This document shows positions 21,670 to 34,239 of a DNA stretch of 64,000 nt, in pieces. This DNA comes from Icerya purchasi (lineage: Eukaryota; Arthropoda; Insecta; Hemiptera; Monophlebidae): NCBI GenBank assembly GCA_039619475.1, contig CM077115.1, forward strand, positions 598,077,643 to 598,141,642, written 5' to 3'. Position 1 is the first letter of the stretch, and each line of letters opens with the position of its first letter. The position numbers were made by a program, and so were the translations under genes. A model generated the notes under the pieces. The model saw nothing but the letters and a program-made list of their open reading frames with translations, was not told the DNA's origin and did no database searches.

Positions 21670-24225
21670 GAATTTTATCAGAATTGGCTATCCCGTCACT
21701 TAATTTATTTTTATTAATTTTATTAATTTTATTACTCTTTCACCCCATCATGGTGTAGGTTCATCACAATGCCAGCGGCAACAAATGATTTTCTTTTTGA
21801 TTTTCTACATCATCTACCCGTAAATATCTACAAATATATACCATGGAGCTGTTCTCGGATCTATTCCAAACTAGCAGATAAATATATTCATAATTTTCAC
21901 AAAGATGCAAATAACAATGAAATACACGTAATGCGAAAGCTTATTGAATTACTCTTTTTTTCAATTTTTAGAGCGTATTTTAATTTTAGTAATATTTAAA
22001 ATCGCCGCCTAAATAACGTTAAACAAAAATTCATTTCATCTTAAAATTTTAATTTCTTATTTAACGTAGTAAATAAACGAATTGTTTAACTCTTCATTCA
22101 GCCCTACATACAAGTTTCTGATCACTAACATGAACAGTGTATAATTTTCTAGAACATCCGATATTTCTAGACCTTAAAAGAATATCCTAATTCGTGAATT
22201 TAATCGAAATCATTAACACAATCAAATATATATATATATACATGAATTACTCATTTAACAATATGCATACTAACTGAACTTTACTCAGATCTGAACTTGC
22301 AAATAAATCGATGAATTTCACAGGCAGTTAGTCAAACGTTTAAACATGCACACGATATGAGAGCTGCATTTTTTTTTTTTTTTTTTGCATTAATTGCATT
22401 ATTCGTTTTTTGTTAAAGGTGCAAAAATATTCTGGAACGTTAAAAAAAAAAAAATAAAATAAATAAAAGCAAATATTCATAAGCTAGAAATCTGGATAAC
22501 ACGGTAACGACGTCTTGTGTATTTGAGAATATTTAAATACGTTGGGTATAAGCGATTTTATATTTCATCAGGAAACAAAGATGCCTTTTTATTCACTTTT
22601 TAATTAACAGTGTAAATAAACGTATTTACCTTTGGCGCTATTCAATTAACAAAACCCTAAAAATACGATAATCACCTAAACATTGCTCGCTTTTATAATT
22701 GCTCGTTTTGTAAAATTTTTCCGACGACAAGAACACGAGAACAATCGATTTGTACACGGCAAGAACTTCTAATTCGTAAATTACATGAAAATCGTTAAAA
22801 TAATTTCTGAGAACCCAATTACACACGCATAATAAATTGAAAATGTTTGCCCGTATTATAATCTGTATATTAAAAGAAAAGTATGTACTATGATAATTTA
22901 CCGACATTCTCGACATTCGTACGGTGTTAAAATTTATTTACCTATTACACTGACATTGTAGGTAAACGGAAGGCAAAAATGTTGAATTTTTTCAACTGAA
23001 ACATGATTTACAAAGTGGCCAACGGAACATAGACATTCACCGTAGGCGCGCATTAGGCTTAATAAGATGGTATAAACGGTGCACATATTCAACGTAGATG
23101 AATAATTGATAAGCGCAGCGTTCGGCATAAATCGACGCTACGATTAAAATAAATAAAAATTAAAGTAATTTATAAACAGAGCTAGTTATTTATTATCTAT
23201 CTGGCCGATTAATGCCCCGAAGAATTTAACCGGGCTACACCATCTACGCAGCTGCTATTAATCTTAAGACGAGCTCCGATAATCTCATCCATCTCATCTG
23301 ACCGCTCTATTTCCTAAATTAAAATATAACCGTTCACAGAGTCTTAATGTTACCCTCGGGCACTTGGCCCCGCATTAACGATATCTTTATTTTCGAAATA
23401 TTAACAATTTATTTTTATTCCGTTCGCCGCCTAATACAATATACAAGCGCGCATGTTACTTATACAAAAACATAACTTTGTTAATCGTAAATTTATTAAA
23501 TTTTTTGAAACTTTTTATTTAAATCAATCATTTCATTATATTATACTGTTGAGCATCCTCGTAAAGTATGCCCTATATCATCTTGAAAATTTCCATAATA
23601 AACGCATTTAGCTGAATTTTTGAAATACTTTAAATATACTACTCTGCACGTTGCAATTTAAACAGTTACAACTATGAAATCCTTCTATTATTTTTAAGAA
23701 GGCGCTGAAACATCATAATGCTCCCACGTATTTTCTGGAACGGATTAATTATCGATCTGTTATCTATTTAAATCGAAGTTGAGCAATTTATTTTCATAAT
23801 TAAAGTATTAGTTTTCGTATGTTTAGGTTAATTTTCACGCGCTGCTTTTAATTTTAATGAAAATAAAATAGCCCGTTTGCTTACTTCTCCATCACTACTG
23901 CAATAATGATAGCTGTTATAATAATGATGAATTCATAACTAATTGTTTTACGCGATTTAATTAATTTCATTGCGCCGATATTCTTTTTGGTAACTTTTTA
24001 TAATTTCGTCGAATCTTTTAATGGAAAAATTATTCCAGCATAATCGGTGGTAACATTACTGCTTTATAAAATAAAATTCCTTTTTTATAATTTATCGCTA
24101 TTGTCATAAAGTTATTGAAATATAAACTTCGTTAAATTTTCGGCGGCTTAATTTAAAAGTTGAAAAATCAATATTCGATTAGTTTTCTAGCACTTTTCCG
24201 AACCTCCCTTCTTCAGTAGCGGGAA
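21670..24225. other. AT-rich noncoding stretch
   Basis: Contains T and A homopolymers (22371-22386, 22442-22454) and a short TA tract at about 22227-22238. About 23020-23400 is a little more complex. No coding similarity, element end or RNA gene is supported. Confidence 0.45.
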
Positions 24226-24231
24226 ATTATC

Positions 24232-24232
<1 letters not shown>

Positions 24233-24265
<33 letters not shown>

Positions 24266-24405
24266 ACCTCCCGTTATTATCAGGAAGTCAGCTCCCAAGC
24301 TCTATAACTTCGTTAGCAATACGGATTTAACTTGTAACAAGTAGATCGAACTGAGGACTTCGGTAACGTCAAGTGCTCTAGCAACTAGGCTATCCTGACG
24401 AATTT
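24233..24405 (-). repeat. tRNA-derived SINE with long homopolymer
   Basis: On the minus strand 'tagcctagttgctagag' (24392-24376) matches a tRNA A-box arm and 'agttcgatctac' (24352-24341) matches a B box. They are spaced about 25 bases apart with a short anticodon-arm-like middle, as in a tRNA head. The body runs about 80 bp further and stops at a 28-base A run on the plus strand (24234-24262). A functional tRNA is unlikely: the acceptor stem does not close and the B-box arm is imperfect. Confidence 0.55.
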
Positions 24406-24419
24406 CAAACAGCTCCGAA

Positions 24420-26552
24420 ATCAACTTCCGAATTAATTATTTGGGTCAGTGGCAGTGCTTAGCGGGAAGTTTTCTTTTCCATACAAAGTTTTCCCACAAT
24501 ATTCTAAATATCAAATTTTATACATAAAAATGCGTATTACGCCATTTGCTAGTTGTCACGTAGACAGCGCTGAAATCCGGTAGCACTGTAATTGATAAAA
24601 TCCTTTATTTGATTACCGACAAAGCATGAACGTATTAACACTACCGAAATACGCAACATTTACTAAACGTAAAAACATTAATTAACCATTAGAAATTGTG
24701 AAACTTTTAAAAACGCTGACACATAAAGCGTCTCCTAAAAAATGAACTCGCAAAACTCACTTAAAATAACCGAAATACACAAGAAACCTCCCCCCCCCGT
24801 ATAGGAATCAATACATTCAGCTCATATCGACATCACTGTTGTCACTTACACATTGCACAACGATCGATTGCATCGTCCCTTTTTAAAACTTAATAATTCT
24901 CCTACGAGAAAATCTAAGTGAAATTCGAAATAATGTTCAGATATTTTCCGACATTTTGTTTCTAATGATTTTCCTTTTTTTTCCCAGTAAGTTCACGCGT
25001 CATTTTCTGCGATCACGATGTCCGCTCGATCGCATAAAAATAAAAAGAGTATGATGAAAATGATTATAGTTAATTGCTTCAAATTAATCGGAATATAAGC
25101 GATTAAAATGCAAAGACTTTTTTTCAAAAATGAGCAGTCCCGCAATGTGCGATCATGTAACCTATTTCATTATATTTAAAAGACTACCGTACTGATCCGT
25201 TTTATGAACATAGAACGCTGTTCGTTGCAGCATACGCACCTGAAAACAGCATTACAGAAATATGCGTGCGTGCTGCAACAAATACTGACGCAGAACCACA
25301 GCCAATAAGGAATGCTAGACGAAATCAACGTTTAGGCTGTTCTTTTTCTTTTTTCCCCTTTTCCCGAAACTTCGGGTAGGGCACATTTATTTACTAAAAA
25401 TATTAATTTATTATAATAACAGCATTAATATTATAACCCACGTCCAAATAAGTATTTTCGGTGTTATATTAATTACCATTTTACAGTTGTTTTCTTTTTA
25501 CAATATCTACATATATATGTCTGCTACTTAGTTAATATAAATGTACATTATTTTTCCGGAATTTCATTTCTTCAATTATAAATTTGTTAAATTCATTAAA
25601 ATAATTTTGTACAAGTTGTTTTATATCATAATTACAGAGTGCCTATTATTATTAGGTATTATTATAATTGCATCCTTGCAGTATATGGAAAACATCATTT
25701 CTAAAATTATATATTACACAGTTTTCAGAAATCTTAAATGTATATAAATATACCTTAAATAGACCGTGTGCCCTGTTATAAATTAAACATTAAAAAAATT
25801 TGGCGTGTATTGATTATTTCTTAAATCTATCTATTATATACTCGGGAAAAATTGATATACGTTGTTCAATTATAATTCATTCCCTTTTTCTTAAAATTTA
25901 TTCATATAAAATTTATCCCCACAAATTTCTTCATTTGTTTTAAACTTTTAAGTAATTTACCACTCATATTCGAAAAATTGGGGTGTCTTATATATTACGT
26001 TATTAAACGGATGATCTATATTATTATTATTATTATTATTTTTAATTGCGAATAAATTTACATGTTTTTGTAGTTCGTATTCGATAGGTAACACATGCCT
26101 GCGATAACTATTGCAGCCATATTATAGCTGGTAGTTCTGTACGCTTTAATCAGTTTAATGGCAACCTCTCTTTGAAAACCTTTAATTATTACTTAGAAAT
26201 CTTTTATAGCATATCAAAATAAATAATACTGCCGTAAATAGTATTTCGTACTATTATACATTTATACAATATCATTCCCTGTTTATAATTTATTCGATTA
26301 CTATTGTTGAAAAGTTTGTTGAAAATCGGCATGAATTTGTTAATTTCGTTTCGTACATAATTAAAATGATTATAAACAATTTTAAATTATTGCCTATAAT
26401 AACACCAAATTATTTAATTTGCGTTAGAATAGCGATAACAAATTAGAAGAGGCAAGCATTTTAGGAAAAAGTTTCGGCAGTTCGGAACATGTAAATTCCT
26501 GATTTTATCCGAATCTAACGCTCGCCAAATAGTTCAAATAAAAATGCACTTG

Positions 26553-26589
<37 letters not shown>

Positions 26590-29290
26590 GAAGAAGAACA
26601 CTAACAGTTTCAATCTGTTCAATTTTATAGCCTAAAGTAAACGCAATTTACGAATTTCGAAATTCTATGAAAACCAAAAACGAAGTCAATGAAACGTAAT
26701 AAAAATTAGAATCTCCGGTATGTACAAAACAATTATAATAAAGTCCCAAAAAAAAAAGCTTTGAAAAATTAATTTTTCAGCTAACTCGAAGAAGAGTGCG
26801 GGATTTTGAGTTTGGGGAGGATTACACAGCAGGTGCTTTCCCCGCACCAACCTAAGGTTCGTGACGTATTAGACAACGAAAATCTTTAGATTAATTGTAA
26901 ACATTTTATAGTTAGCACTTACAATTTACACATCGATATACGCATGCGTATTTATACGAGCAGCCGGGTAGTCTGTCTTCCAGGCGACTGTTAATCTTGA
27001 TTTTTGATCCCCAGTTAACAATTCGGGGAACTTAGCGGACCCTTAGTAGTCTGATTGTTCTAGAAACCCGGCTACGGACAAATAATAACCTACAGTATTA
27101 TATATCTTAAATACAACGCGTGATTTCAAAGCGCAACAAAACGGGAATCGATGAAAGAATAAGAAAATGCGAGAGTGAATAACATCATGTAAGGAAAAAT
27201 GAAAGAATGCCGAAGCGAGCAGATTAGTAATAGCTTGATGGATCTAACTGCTTTTTAAACATCCCGTGTTTCTTCTTCCTTAATTATTTATAGCCAGATT
27301 CCTTTGTCCGTTTGTACTGTGGGCTCTGTAATTGCAGATGTGGTCATGGTATGGGACAGCTAACTCCTTTTGCTCTTACCTTCGTCATTCCTTTTCTTTT
27401 CAGGATGCATACGTTTGGCATTTTTCGACTTTGATTGTTATTGTTTCTCCATCTTTGGTATAGCATTCTTTGTCAGATTCCATTCCTTGTTGCTCCTAAT
27501 TGCTGCTATGTACACACGTGTTGATGGACAATCGTCTATTATTGGCAAACCCAGGGAAAAACCCAAACAAGAAAAAAAACAAAAAAAAAAACAATACTCT
27601 GAATGTAACGAAAAGAAATAAGGAAACGGATGAGTGAAGAAAAAAACAAAGTGTAGCCAAAAGGTGTAAAGATTGACAATGTGAAGTTACGTTTTAAACT
27701 GAGCGAATAATGGCAAACAAAATAATGCGGTTAAGGCAAAAAATTAAGATTTTTCGCCTTAACCGATGATGACTGATGGTTTAGACTGGGAAATGTTACT
27801 GAGGATACAAGCATATTGTTTGTATTGTTTAATATATTCGTAATTATTTTAATAGTGACGATTTGTTCTTCCAATTAATCCAGAGATGCCTCTTGCTATA
27901 CGATCGAACGTTTACTGTTTCTTTTTCTATTCTTGATTGTCCCCCCTTTTCAATGGGTACCAACAATTTCCTACGAGAACTTTTAAATCGTGCATAACGT
28001 GAGGGAAACAAAAGAGGAAGATATTTTTGAACTATGATACAGGTTCAAAAATTCTGAAACGAAATTTTATTTTTTTGGGGGGGGGGGTTTAAACGAATTT
28101 CGAAAATTCAATCTGTATCGAGCGAAGACATACTGTAGAAAGGCAAACAAGGAGGACCTTTTTTCTGCGTTTTATATCGAATCGCGTTCTACGAACACAA
28201 TGTTAACTGGGAATTAGTAGTTCGCTTTCTAATTCCATCAGTGGTCATCTCTAGTCAGCTTTTCATTCTATTCAAATTGCGACTCAAAGACTCTTGTCGA
28301 GTTTCAGCAGATTGCACGCTATATTAAAATAACCGACGCGGAAAAGCACAACCTTCTTCTCCATTATACTCGTCTTTACACAGACGACGGGCCAACTCCG
28401 AAACGAATCTAAAAATCGTCCTCCCACTCAAAAGCAACAAAGCTACAGTATACACACCGAGCTGCTAAAAGCGTTTTAATGCCGGTCGAAAAAAAATAAA
28501 ATAAAAAAACCAGAAAAAAAATTATACGAGATTCACTTTATTCTACGAAAATCAAATTAAACCGTCTTATTTCGAAATCAGTTTCGAACTACCTGACGTA
28601 ACGTTTTTCTACCTTTTTTTCTTTTTTTTTTTTTTTCATTTCTTTCTTTCCTTTTTTTCCCGTTAACGCAATTATTGTACCGTTCAAAAGGGGCGCCCTT
28701 TGTATACCCCAAAAAAGAAAACTTCTGTAGAAAAATGTTAACGGATGATCTCTTAGGGCGAAGTGAATTACACGAAGGTCGAATAATAGATACATAGACC
28801 CATTTAAATAAGATACTTTTAGGTATCTAAAACCATACTCTGTTTTCTTTAAATAAATGAATATTACTGTAATTAAAATATACAATAAAGTGCGGGGTAT
28901 TTTATCGTACCTTCAGCCAAAAAACTTGTACACGCGACAGAGGCCTGAAACGAAATTTTTATCAAAAAAAAAAAATAAAAACTTATTGATTAATTGGAAT
29001 TAAAATGAAAGTCAGAGGTGTTACAAAGAGCAAAAGAAAACGGTATAATTTATAAATAAAAAAATGACACCATTAAAGCTGATAAAGAGTAAAACGGGCA
29101 ATTATGTTTTTAACAAATTATTATTATTGGCTGCAGCATGTTGTTTTATATATGTATATAATAATTTTCAGCAATCTTACAAACGTTTTTCCTTTTGATA
29201 AGATTTCTCAACGAGACCATATCAAAATTTTGATTGAGTGTGTTGAGTGTTTTTAAGTTTGTTCTACACCCCTGTCACATTTACAGGTCA
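24420..29290. other. Long AT-rich noncoding stretch with microsatellites
   Basis: No gene recognised in nearly 5 kb. Simple repeats include (ATT)n at 26022-26041 and (AAT)n at 26553-26588, a C run at 24788-24797 and a G run at 28076-28087. The longest frames are low-complexity. A region at 26790-27100 is more complex but unassigned. Confidence 0.45.
26553..26588. repeat. (AAT)n microsatellite
   Basis: About twelve AAT units. Confidence 0.9.
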
Positions 29291-29295
29291 CGTGA

Positions 29296-29340
29296 TGTTT
29301 GACTGATGATGTAACAACCTCGAAAAAATCGTTGCCCGGA
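29296..29340 (+). ncRNA. Hammerhead-like motif, degenerate (candidate)
   Basis: A perfect ctgatga core (29303-29309) is followed by t, a short region with weak pairing (gtaacaacctc), then gaaa (29322-29325). This is the order of a hammerhead ribozyme of the Penelope type. Stem II is poor, since gt can pair only with ac. Stem III (aaaatcg) is not palindromic, and stem I is not evident. It could be a decayed Penelope-like terminal repeat, or chance. Confidence 0.3.
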
Positions 29341-29739
29341 GCACTAAATATGAATGTATTAGTTTATATAGTAATATCATTATAATACGTTTATAATAAA
29401 GAGCCGGTGTAGAGAACATAAGGTTATTAAAAAGAGACGAAATATATGGTAAAAATTGTATAAATCGATATTAAAAAGGATGAAAGTAATAAATATCGTT
29501 ATACTGAAATAAATGTAGAAAATTATAAAATAAAATATGACACAAAAAAATTCAGTGTCCCTGTTAGCGTAGAAAATGTTTCTATCCAGTTAAAGAAGAA
29601 AGAAAAAGTTTAATGGTACCAGTCACCATAACTTTATTAACTTAAATAATAACGCAAACTTGCCTAAATTAACTGAATGGTATATAAAGTTTTGGTTTAA
29701 GGTTCGCCAAAAATTTATCTTTCGAAGAACAACATATAT

Positions 29740-29820
29740 CAAGTTAGCTGTGTGATGACGTAGAGTTGATTAGTTAATTGTGTTCCGCTTGATTAGGACC
29801 TAGTTCGAGTCCCGTTGCCG
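29740..29820 (+). repeat. SINE-like tRNA B-box region
   Basis: 'agttcgagtccc' (29802-29813) is a near-consensus tRNA B box and is followed by a 7-base spacer typical of the T-arm and acceptor region. The upstream A box is weak ('tagagttgattagtt', 29761-29775). An A-rich tail begins at 29870. A tRNA-derived SINE is more likely than a working tRNA. Confidence 0.4.
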
Positions 29821-30374
29821 CACATTGAAACTCCTAAAATTGCACTTGCGTTGGCTCAATGTTTGACGCGTCAAAAAAAAAAAAGAAAAAAAAGAAGAAG
29901 TTCTCGATTAGTAATATTTCAAGAGGGGAAGCTTGCCAGCGGCCTTGACCCAACACTACACGAAAGATTAGATTATAAATTTAGATCTCAAACGATTACA
30001 GATAGAAAGAGAACATCGAAAAGCAAGGCAGCAATACAAATTGAAGATTAGAATGTTAAAGCTACGGCAGAAATAATGGAACTTGTTCTAGGAAAAAACA
30101 TAAGGCGAAAATTCGAAAATTAGCGCACCTATGTAAGAGAAAACCGAAATTTTACGAGGAACAAAAAGTTATATCCACCCCTATCGAAAATTATCATCGA
30201 CCACCTGAATAAGCTCTTAATAATTACCCGATTTTTTTCTCCGATTTCTGAAATATTTCGGACTTTTCTCTGTCCTGATCTTAGCATATTACTAATCTTT
30301 TTATTTATTTATTTATTTTTTTCCTACCTTGGGCGCACCAGCGGCCCATTTCTAATCTTAAATATAAATGCGTG

Positions 30375-30950
30375 AAAAGCTTGCCCATTTTTTAAAACAC
30401 TCATCTAGTTCTAAATTCAATAGCGACCTCAAACCGCAAACTACCATTTATAAAAATCGAATTCTTTTCAGATTAAATTATGGTTGTCAGAAGTACACTC
30501 CTCGGCTAGCTAATCTTTATTTAAAAATACTCGATTCCGTTCATCACACATCTTTTCGCCTAATCTTTGTCTTACATCAGAGTAAATGTTTGTGCCCTTC
30601 CGGGAATCCTTCCTTCTACTTTTACCCGGTCCGTTAACATCGCTCTTGAGATAGCCTACTACGATACCTTTACCATCATAAAACCACGTTTCCCTATTGA
30701 CCCTGTTCATATCTTATTAACCCGGTTAATTATCAACAGTGTGTAAATGCCGAATCTTTATACTTCTTCCCGCAAAATTCCTTCCAGCTACCATGTATGT
30801 TAGCAGCAAAGATAAACTTATCCTTTTTAAATTCCGTTTGCTGCATATTGACTGCAGACGTATCTATCGCTGCTGAGAAAATCAACGGTCATTCCAAATC
30901 TGTACGTATCTACACTGATGTTTCGAACGTTAATTAAGCAATGGTTGGTT
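30375..30950 (+). pseudogene. I-like LINE remnant (post-RT region to RNase H start)
   Basis: The frame at 30470-30640 reads LNYGCQKYTPRLANLYLKILDSVHHTSFRL, then CPSGNPSF. This corresponds to the conserved LDYG...LDSVHH...IRL.LG.FRTSP...L..L.G.PPL segment that follows RT in I-like LINEs. Broken frames further on (about 30830-30930) resemble the beginning of an RNase H domain (FTDGS-like replaced by a YTDVSN stretch). Stops and frameshifts abound. Neither the RT core nor a poly(A) tail is present, so it is an internal fragment. Confidence 0.55.
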
Positions 30951-30999
30951 GATAACCTTTAAGGAGTGACATTAAGTTAGATAAATTCCTGGCTGTGGC

Positions 31000-33358
31000 A
31001 GAGAATCGATCCTTCATATTCATCGAGCATGTAGAATGAAATTGTTTGTATGATAATCAGTAGTTTTTTTTTTGTTTTTTTCCCCCACTTTTTATAATTA
31101 TGAAAACGTAATTTTAATGAATTATTGTAACATACTTTTTGAATAAACGATGATAAGCGTGTTGGGCACCCGCAGACGGGCAGTGTGCCTCGCGGGACGA
31201 CCGACAACTTATTTTTAATAAAAAGAAAAAAAGCAAGCCGGCGGCGCGTTAATCCATCGAAATCGGAAGAGGAAACAACACAGCAACGCGCTTAAACGTA
31301 TATTAACTTGTACAAAAAGTCGAATTGTCTGTCATTGTAGCCTCGACGTTTCTCTCCTAACAAGTGGCCATGGACAGTAACATACTCTTAGTAACTGACT
31401 TTTGGTGCTACTTAAAGCTACCATTTTAACTCGAAATAGCAAGGCTCCTGTGACATGCAAGGTTAATTACACTTCGAAACAGTTCAATCTTGCTAAATGT
31501 CAGGTAACTTTTGTTAGTGCTCAGCTAAGTAAAGCTGCTCTAGCGCTTTCAGAACTTCACCACTTTGTCAAATGAAGGCGAACTTCTGCGATCGTGTGAA
31601 AGCTGAATGGGGATCGGCTAGTGACACTCTAACATTAACAACTGGCCAATGGTTTCCACCTCTTTAGTTTACACGCAGCAAGTTCGCTTCTTCTTCATCC
31701 GTTTTGTTCTGGTTTTTCTGACCCTTCCATTGTGTATTTACTAGCAGTGTTCTCAAGTTGAAAGAAATGTGCATTGGTAAGAAAACTGAGACGTTACATA
31801 CAGTAGGTAAAAAAGACTTAAATGGGAACGAATGTTTTTTTTTTTTTTTTCTATTAGGTTCTTCAATTATGAACTACCCAGCGTGAAAGAGAATTTTTCT
31901 ACACTCTTAATTTGAGGTCACACCTGAACGAAAAAGCACTACTCAATTTAATAGTACAGTAGCTGGCTGGAAAATCATGGCGAGTATTATGCTTTTCGAA
32001 GTGAAAGAGACAAGCTGCTTGAGATAAAGCATTCAGGGGTTTAATATATGTGTATATATGTATATATATATATATATATATTTAGAACGTTAAGCCGGTT
32101 CGATGGAAAATGTTTGAAGTTTCAATGCGTGGCAATGAGATTGAAAAACGGAGTTCTACTCGCCTAATTAGTATTCTACGGGATTTAACCGATAAAACAG
32201 GTTGCTGGAATTACCGTTTATTTGTAAATTAACAAAAAAGCTAATTACATTTATGCAAAAAGGAAAACCCAAATTTTACTTCGCAATTTATATTTCAATA
32301 ATGCAAGAAGAATTAAAAAAACAAGAAAAAAAGGGTTTTTAAAAATCTTATTTAATTTGATAAAAATGATTTGCTAATCAAACAGCTATTAACTATTAGA
32401 AACAAAAGAGAGGGAAGAGAAATAGTCAAATAAAGTGAAATTAGTCAACAACGAAAATGAACATGACATTAAAAATAAATTATACAATTAAACACTCGAC
32501 TGTAAACTCTTGCAACGGAAACGGCATTGGGGGAAGACAAAATGAAAAATGCAGGCAAGTCCACAACCTGTTTATTATAATATATAAATATAAAATGAAT
32601 AAATTTCTCAATAAGCACAAATAAGTATTAATTCACTTTATATATTTCACAAAGTAATTAATTCACAATAATATGTAAAACACGAATAATAAAATGCACT
32701 ACAAAATTATATAACAAATATTAGAACAAAAGAAATTACATAAACTAGTTTCGATAAATTACCGTCATTTTCAAAATGATAATGAATTCACTAATATCTT
32801 GATAATGACGATAATTCGTCGAAATCAGTTAATGTTTTTTAATAATTTGTATGTGACTTGTTTCTTATATAATTTTATAGTACAATTTATTATTCGCGTT
32901 TGGCATATTATTGCTTAATATATATTGGAGTTCACTCAATTAAAATTAAAAATACAATTTATATCTTTATAAATTCAAATTAACATACCCGAATTTTAAA
33001 AAAAAAAAACGATTTTTTCTGGCAAAGCCGATGAACGGCTAATAACAATACAAAACGCAATCAATTAAAACTAAAAACGCACTGCAGAGAAATAAACGAA
33101 CTTACTACATGTGCGTGTATGTACATATATAGATAAATAGTAGGCAGATAAAGACGGGAAAGCGTGTACAAATATGTACCATCGGCGGTAAAATACATAA
33201 GAAATCAAAGGTGAGATTTTGTTTACAGAGTAATAACGAATTTAACTAACAAAATTTCGAAACAATATATTAAGAATACATACTAAATAAAAATCGAAAA
33301 GGTGTTAAAGTTTTATATTAAAATGTGAGTTCTTATTATACGGTATTTGAATAATAAG

Positions 33359-33360
<2 letters not shown>
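31000..33360. other. Noncoding stretch, AT-rich
   Basis: No gene recognised. (TA)n occurs at 32053-32080 and a T run at 31835-31850. About 31210-31760 is more complex and non-repetitive. Confidence 0.45.

Positions 33361-33397
<37 letters not shown>
33361..33397. repeat. (AT)n microsatellite
   Basis: A pure AT dinucleotide tract of about 18 units. Confidence 0.95.
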
Positions 33398-33401
<4 letters not shown>

Positions 33402-33727
33402 AGAAACAAACAACTGATGAAACTCTTATAGGGTATAGCTGAAAATTATATAAATTTAAAAATTATCTTTTAAACGGTCAGATATCGAATAATAATAATA
33501 ACCCTCTCTTTATTTATTTATTCATCTTCTTAATATAAACCCTTTTTGGATTTTTGTTCAGTATATACTCTTGATATTTTATTTCGAAATTTTATCCCTT
33601 AAATTCGTCACGATTTTGTAAATAAAATTTCGTCTTTGTTTTCTTTTGTATTTTACCCCGCCTATGGTACATATTTGTAAACGCTTTTTCGTTTTTGATT
33701 ATATAGTTATACCGACATCTGCCTATT

Positions 33728-33806
33728 ATTTATTTATCTATCTATCTATCTATCTATATCTATATCTATATCTATATCTATATCTATATCTATATCTATA
33801 CATATA
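33728..33806. repeat. Compound (CTAT)n-(CTATAT)n microsatellite
   Basis: About five CTAT units pass into about ten CTATAT units, ending in catatacgcacgtg. The step from a 4-bp to a 6-bp period is clear. Confidence 0.95.
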
Positions 33807-34025
33807 CGCACGTGTAGTAAGTCCCTCTATTTCCTTGCAGTGCGTTTTTAGTTTTAATTGATTGCGCTCTTTGTTGTTGTTAGCTATTGATCGGCTATGC
33901 CCGATAAAATATATTTCCTTAAATTCAGGTATTTTATGAAATGTTTGGAACTTTTGCAGTGATTAACCATTATAAATAATTTGCAGACAACTGCATTTAG
34001 AAAACGTAATATGTTTGTTTCCAAA

Positions 34026-34080
34026 ATCACAACGCTTAATGTATCAGTCAGCTTACACTGACCATCATCAGAAGAATTTG
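34026..34080 (-). ncRNA. Hammerhead-like motif of another Penelope-type end (degenerate)
   Basis: The minus strand shows a perfect ctgatga (34071-34065), then tg and a good stem II (gtcag, 6-base loop, ctgac). After one unpaired base comes gata (34045-34042) where a hammerhead needs gaaa. The geometry matches the Penelope-associated hammerheads at 37.8 and 54.8 kb, but the stem sequences differ, so it would belong to another family. The A-to-T change in the gaaa box and the absence of a palindromic stem III mean it should not cleave. Confidence 0.4.
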
Positions 34081-34239
34081 AATTTATTAAAATATAAATG
34101 TATACTCATTTATTGTCCGTTAATAAGTGGAATTCATTTGTTTTATATTTGTAAAATTAAAAATAATTGGTCTTTCGACCATTTACAAATGCTAAACGCT
34201 ACTAATAGAATAAAGGCTTTAACGGGGACGGTATAAAGA

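Noticed and set aside
26962..27073. Short inverted words agccgggt and acccggct 112 bp apart, as MITE ends
   Set aside because: Only 8 bp match, no target duplication is visible, and there is no second copy in the window.
33405..33460. ctgatga at about 33414 followed by gaaa at about 33440 as a hammerhead
   Set aside because: The only good hairpin between them leaves six unpaired bases before gaaa, and stems I and III are absent.
33728..33806. CRISPR-like or spaced repeat array
   Set aside because: It is a continuous 4-bp and 6-bp microsatellite without spacers, in a eukaryotic setting.
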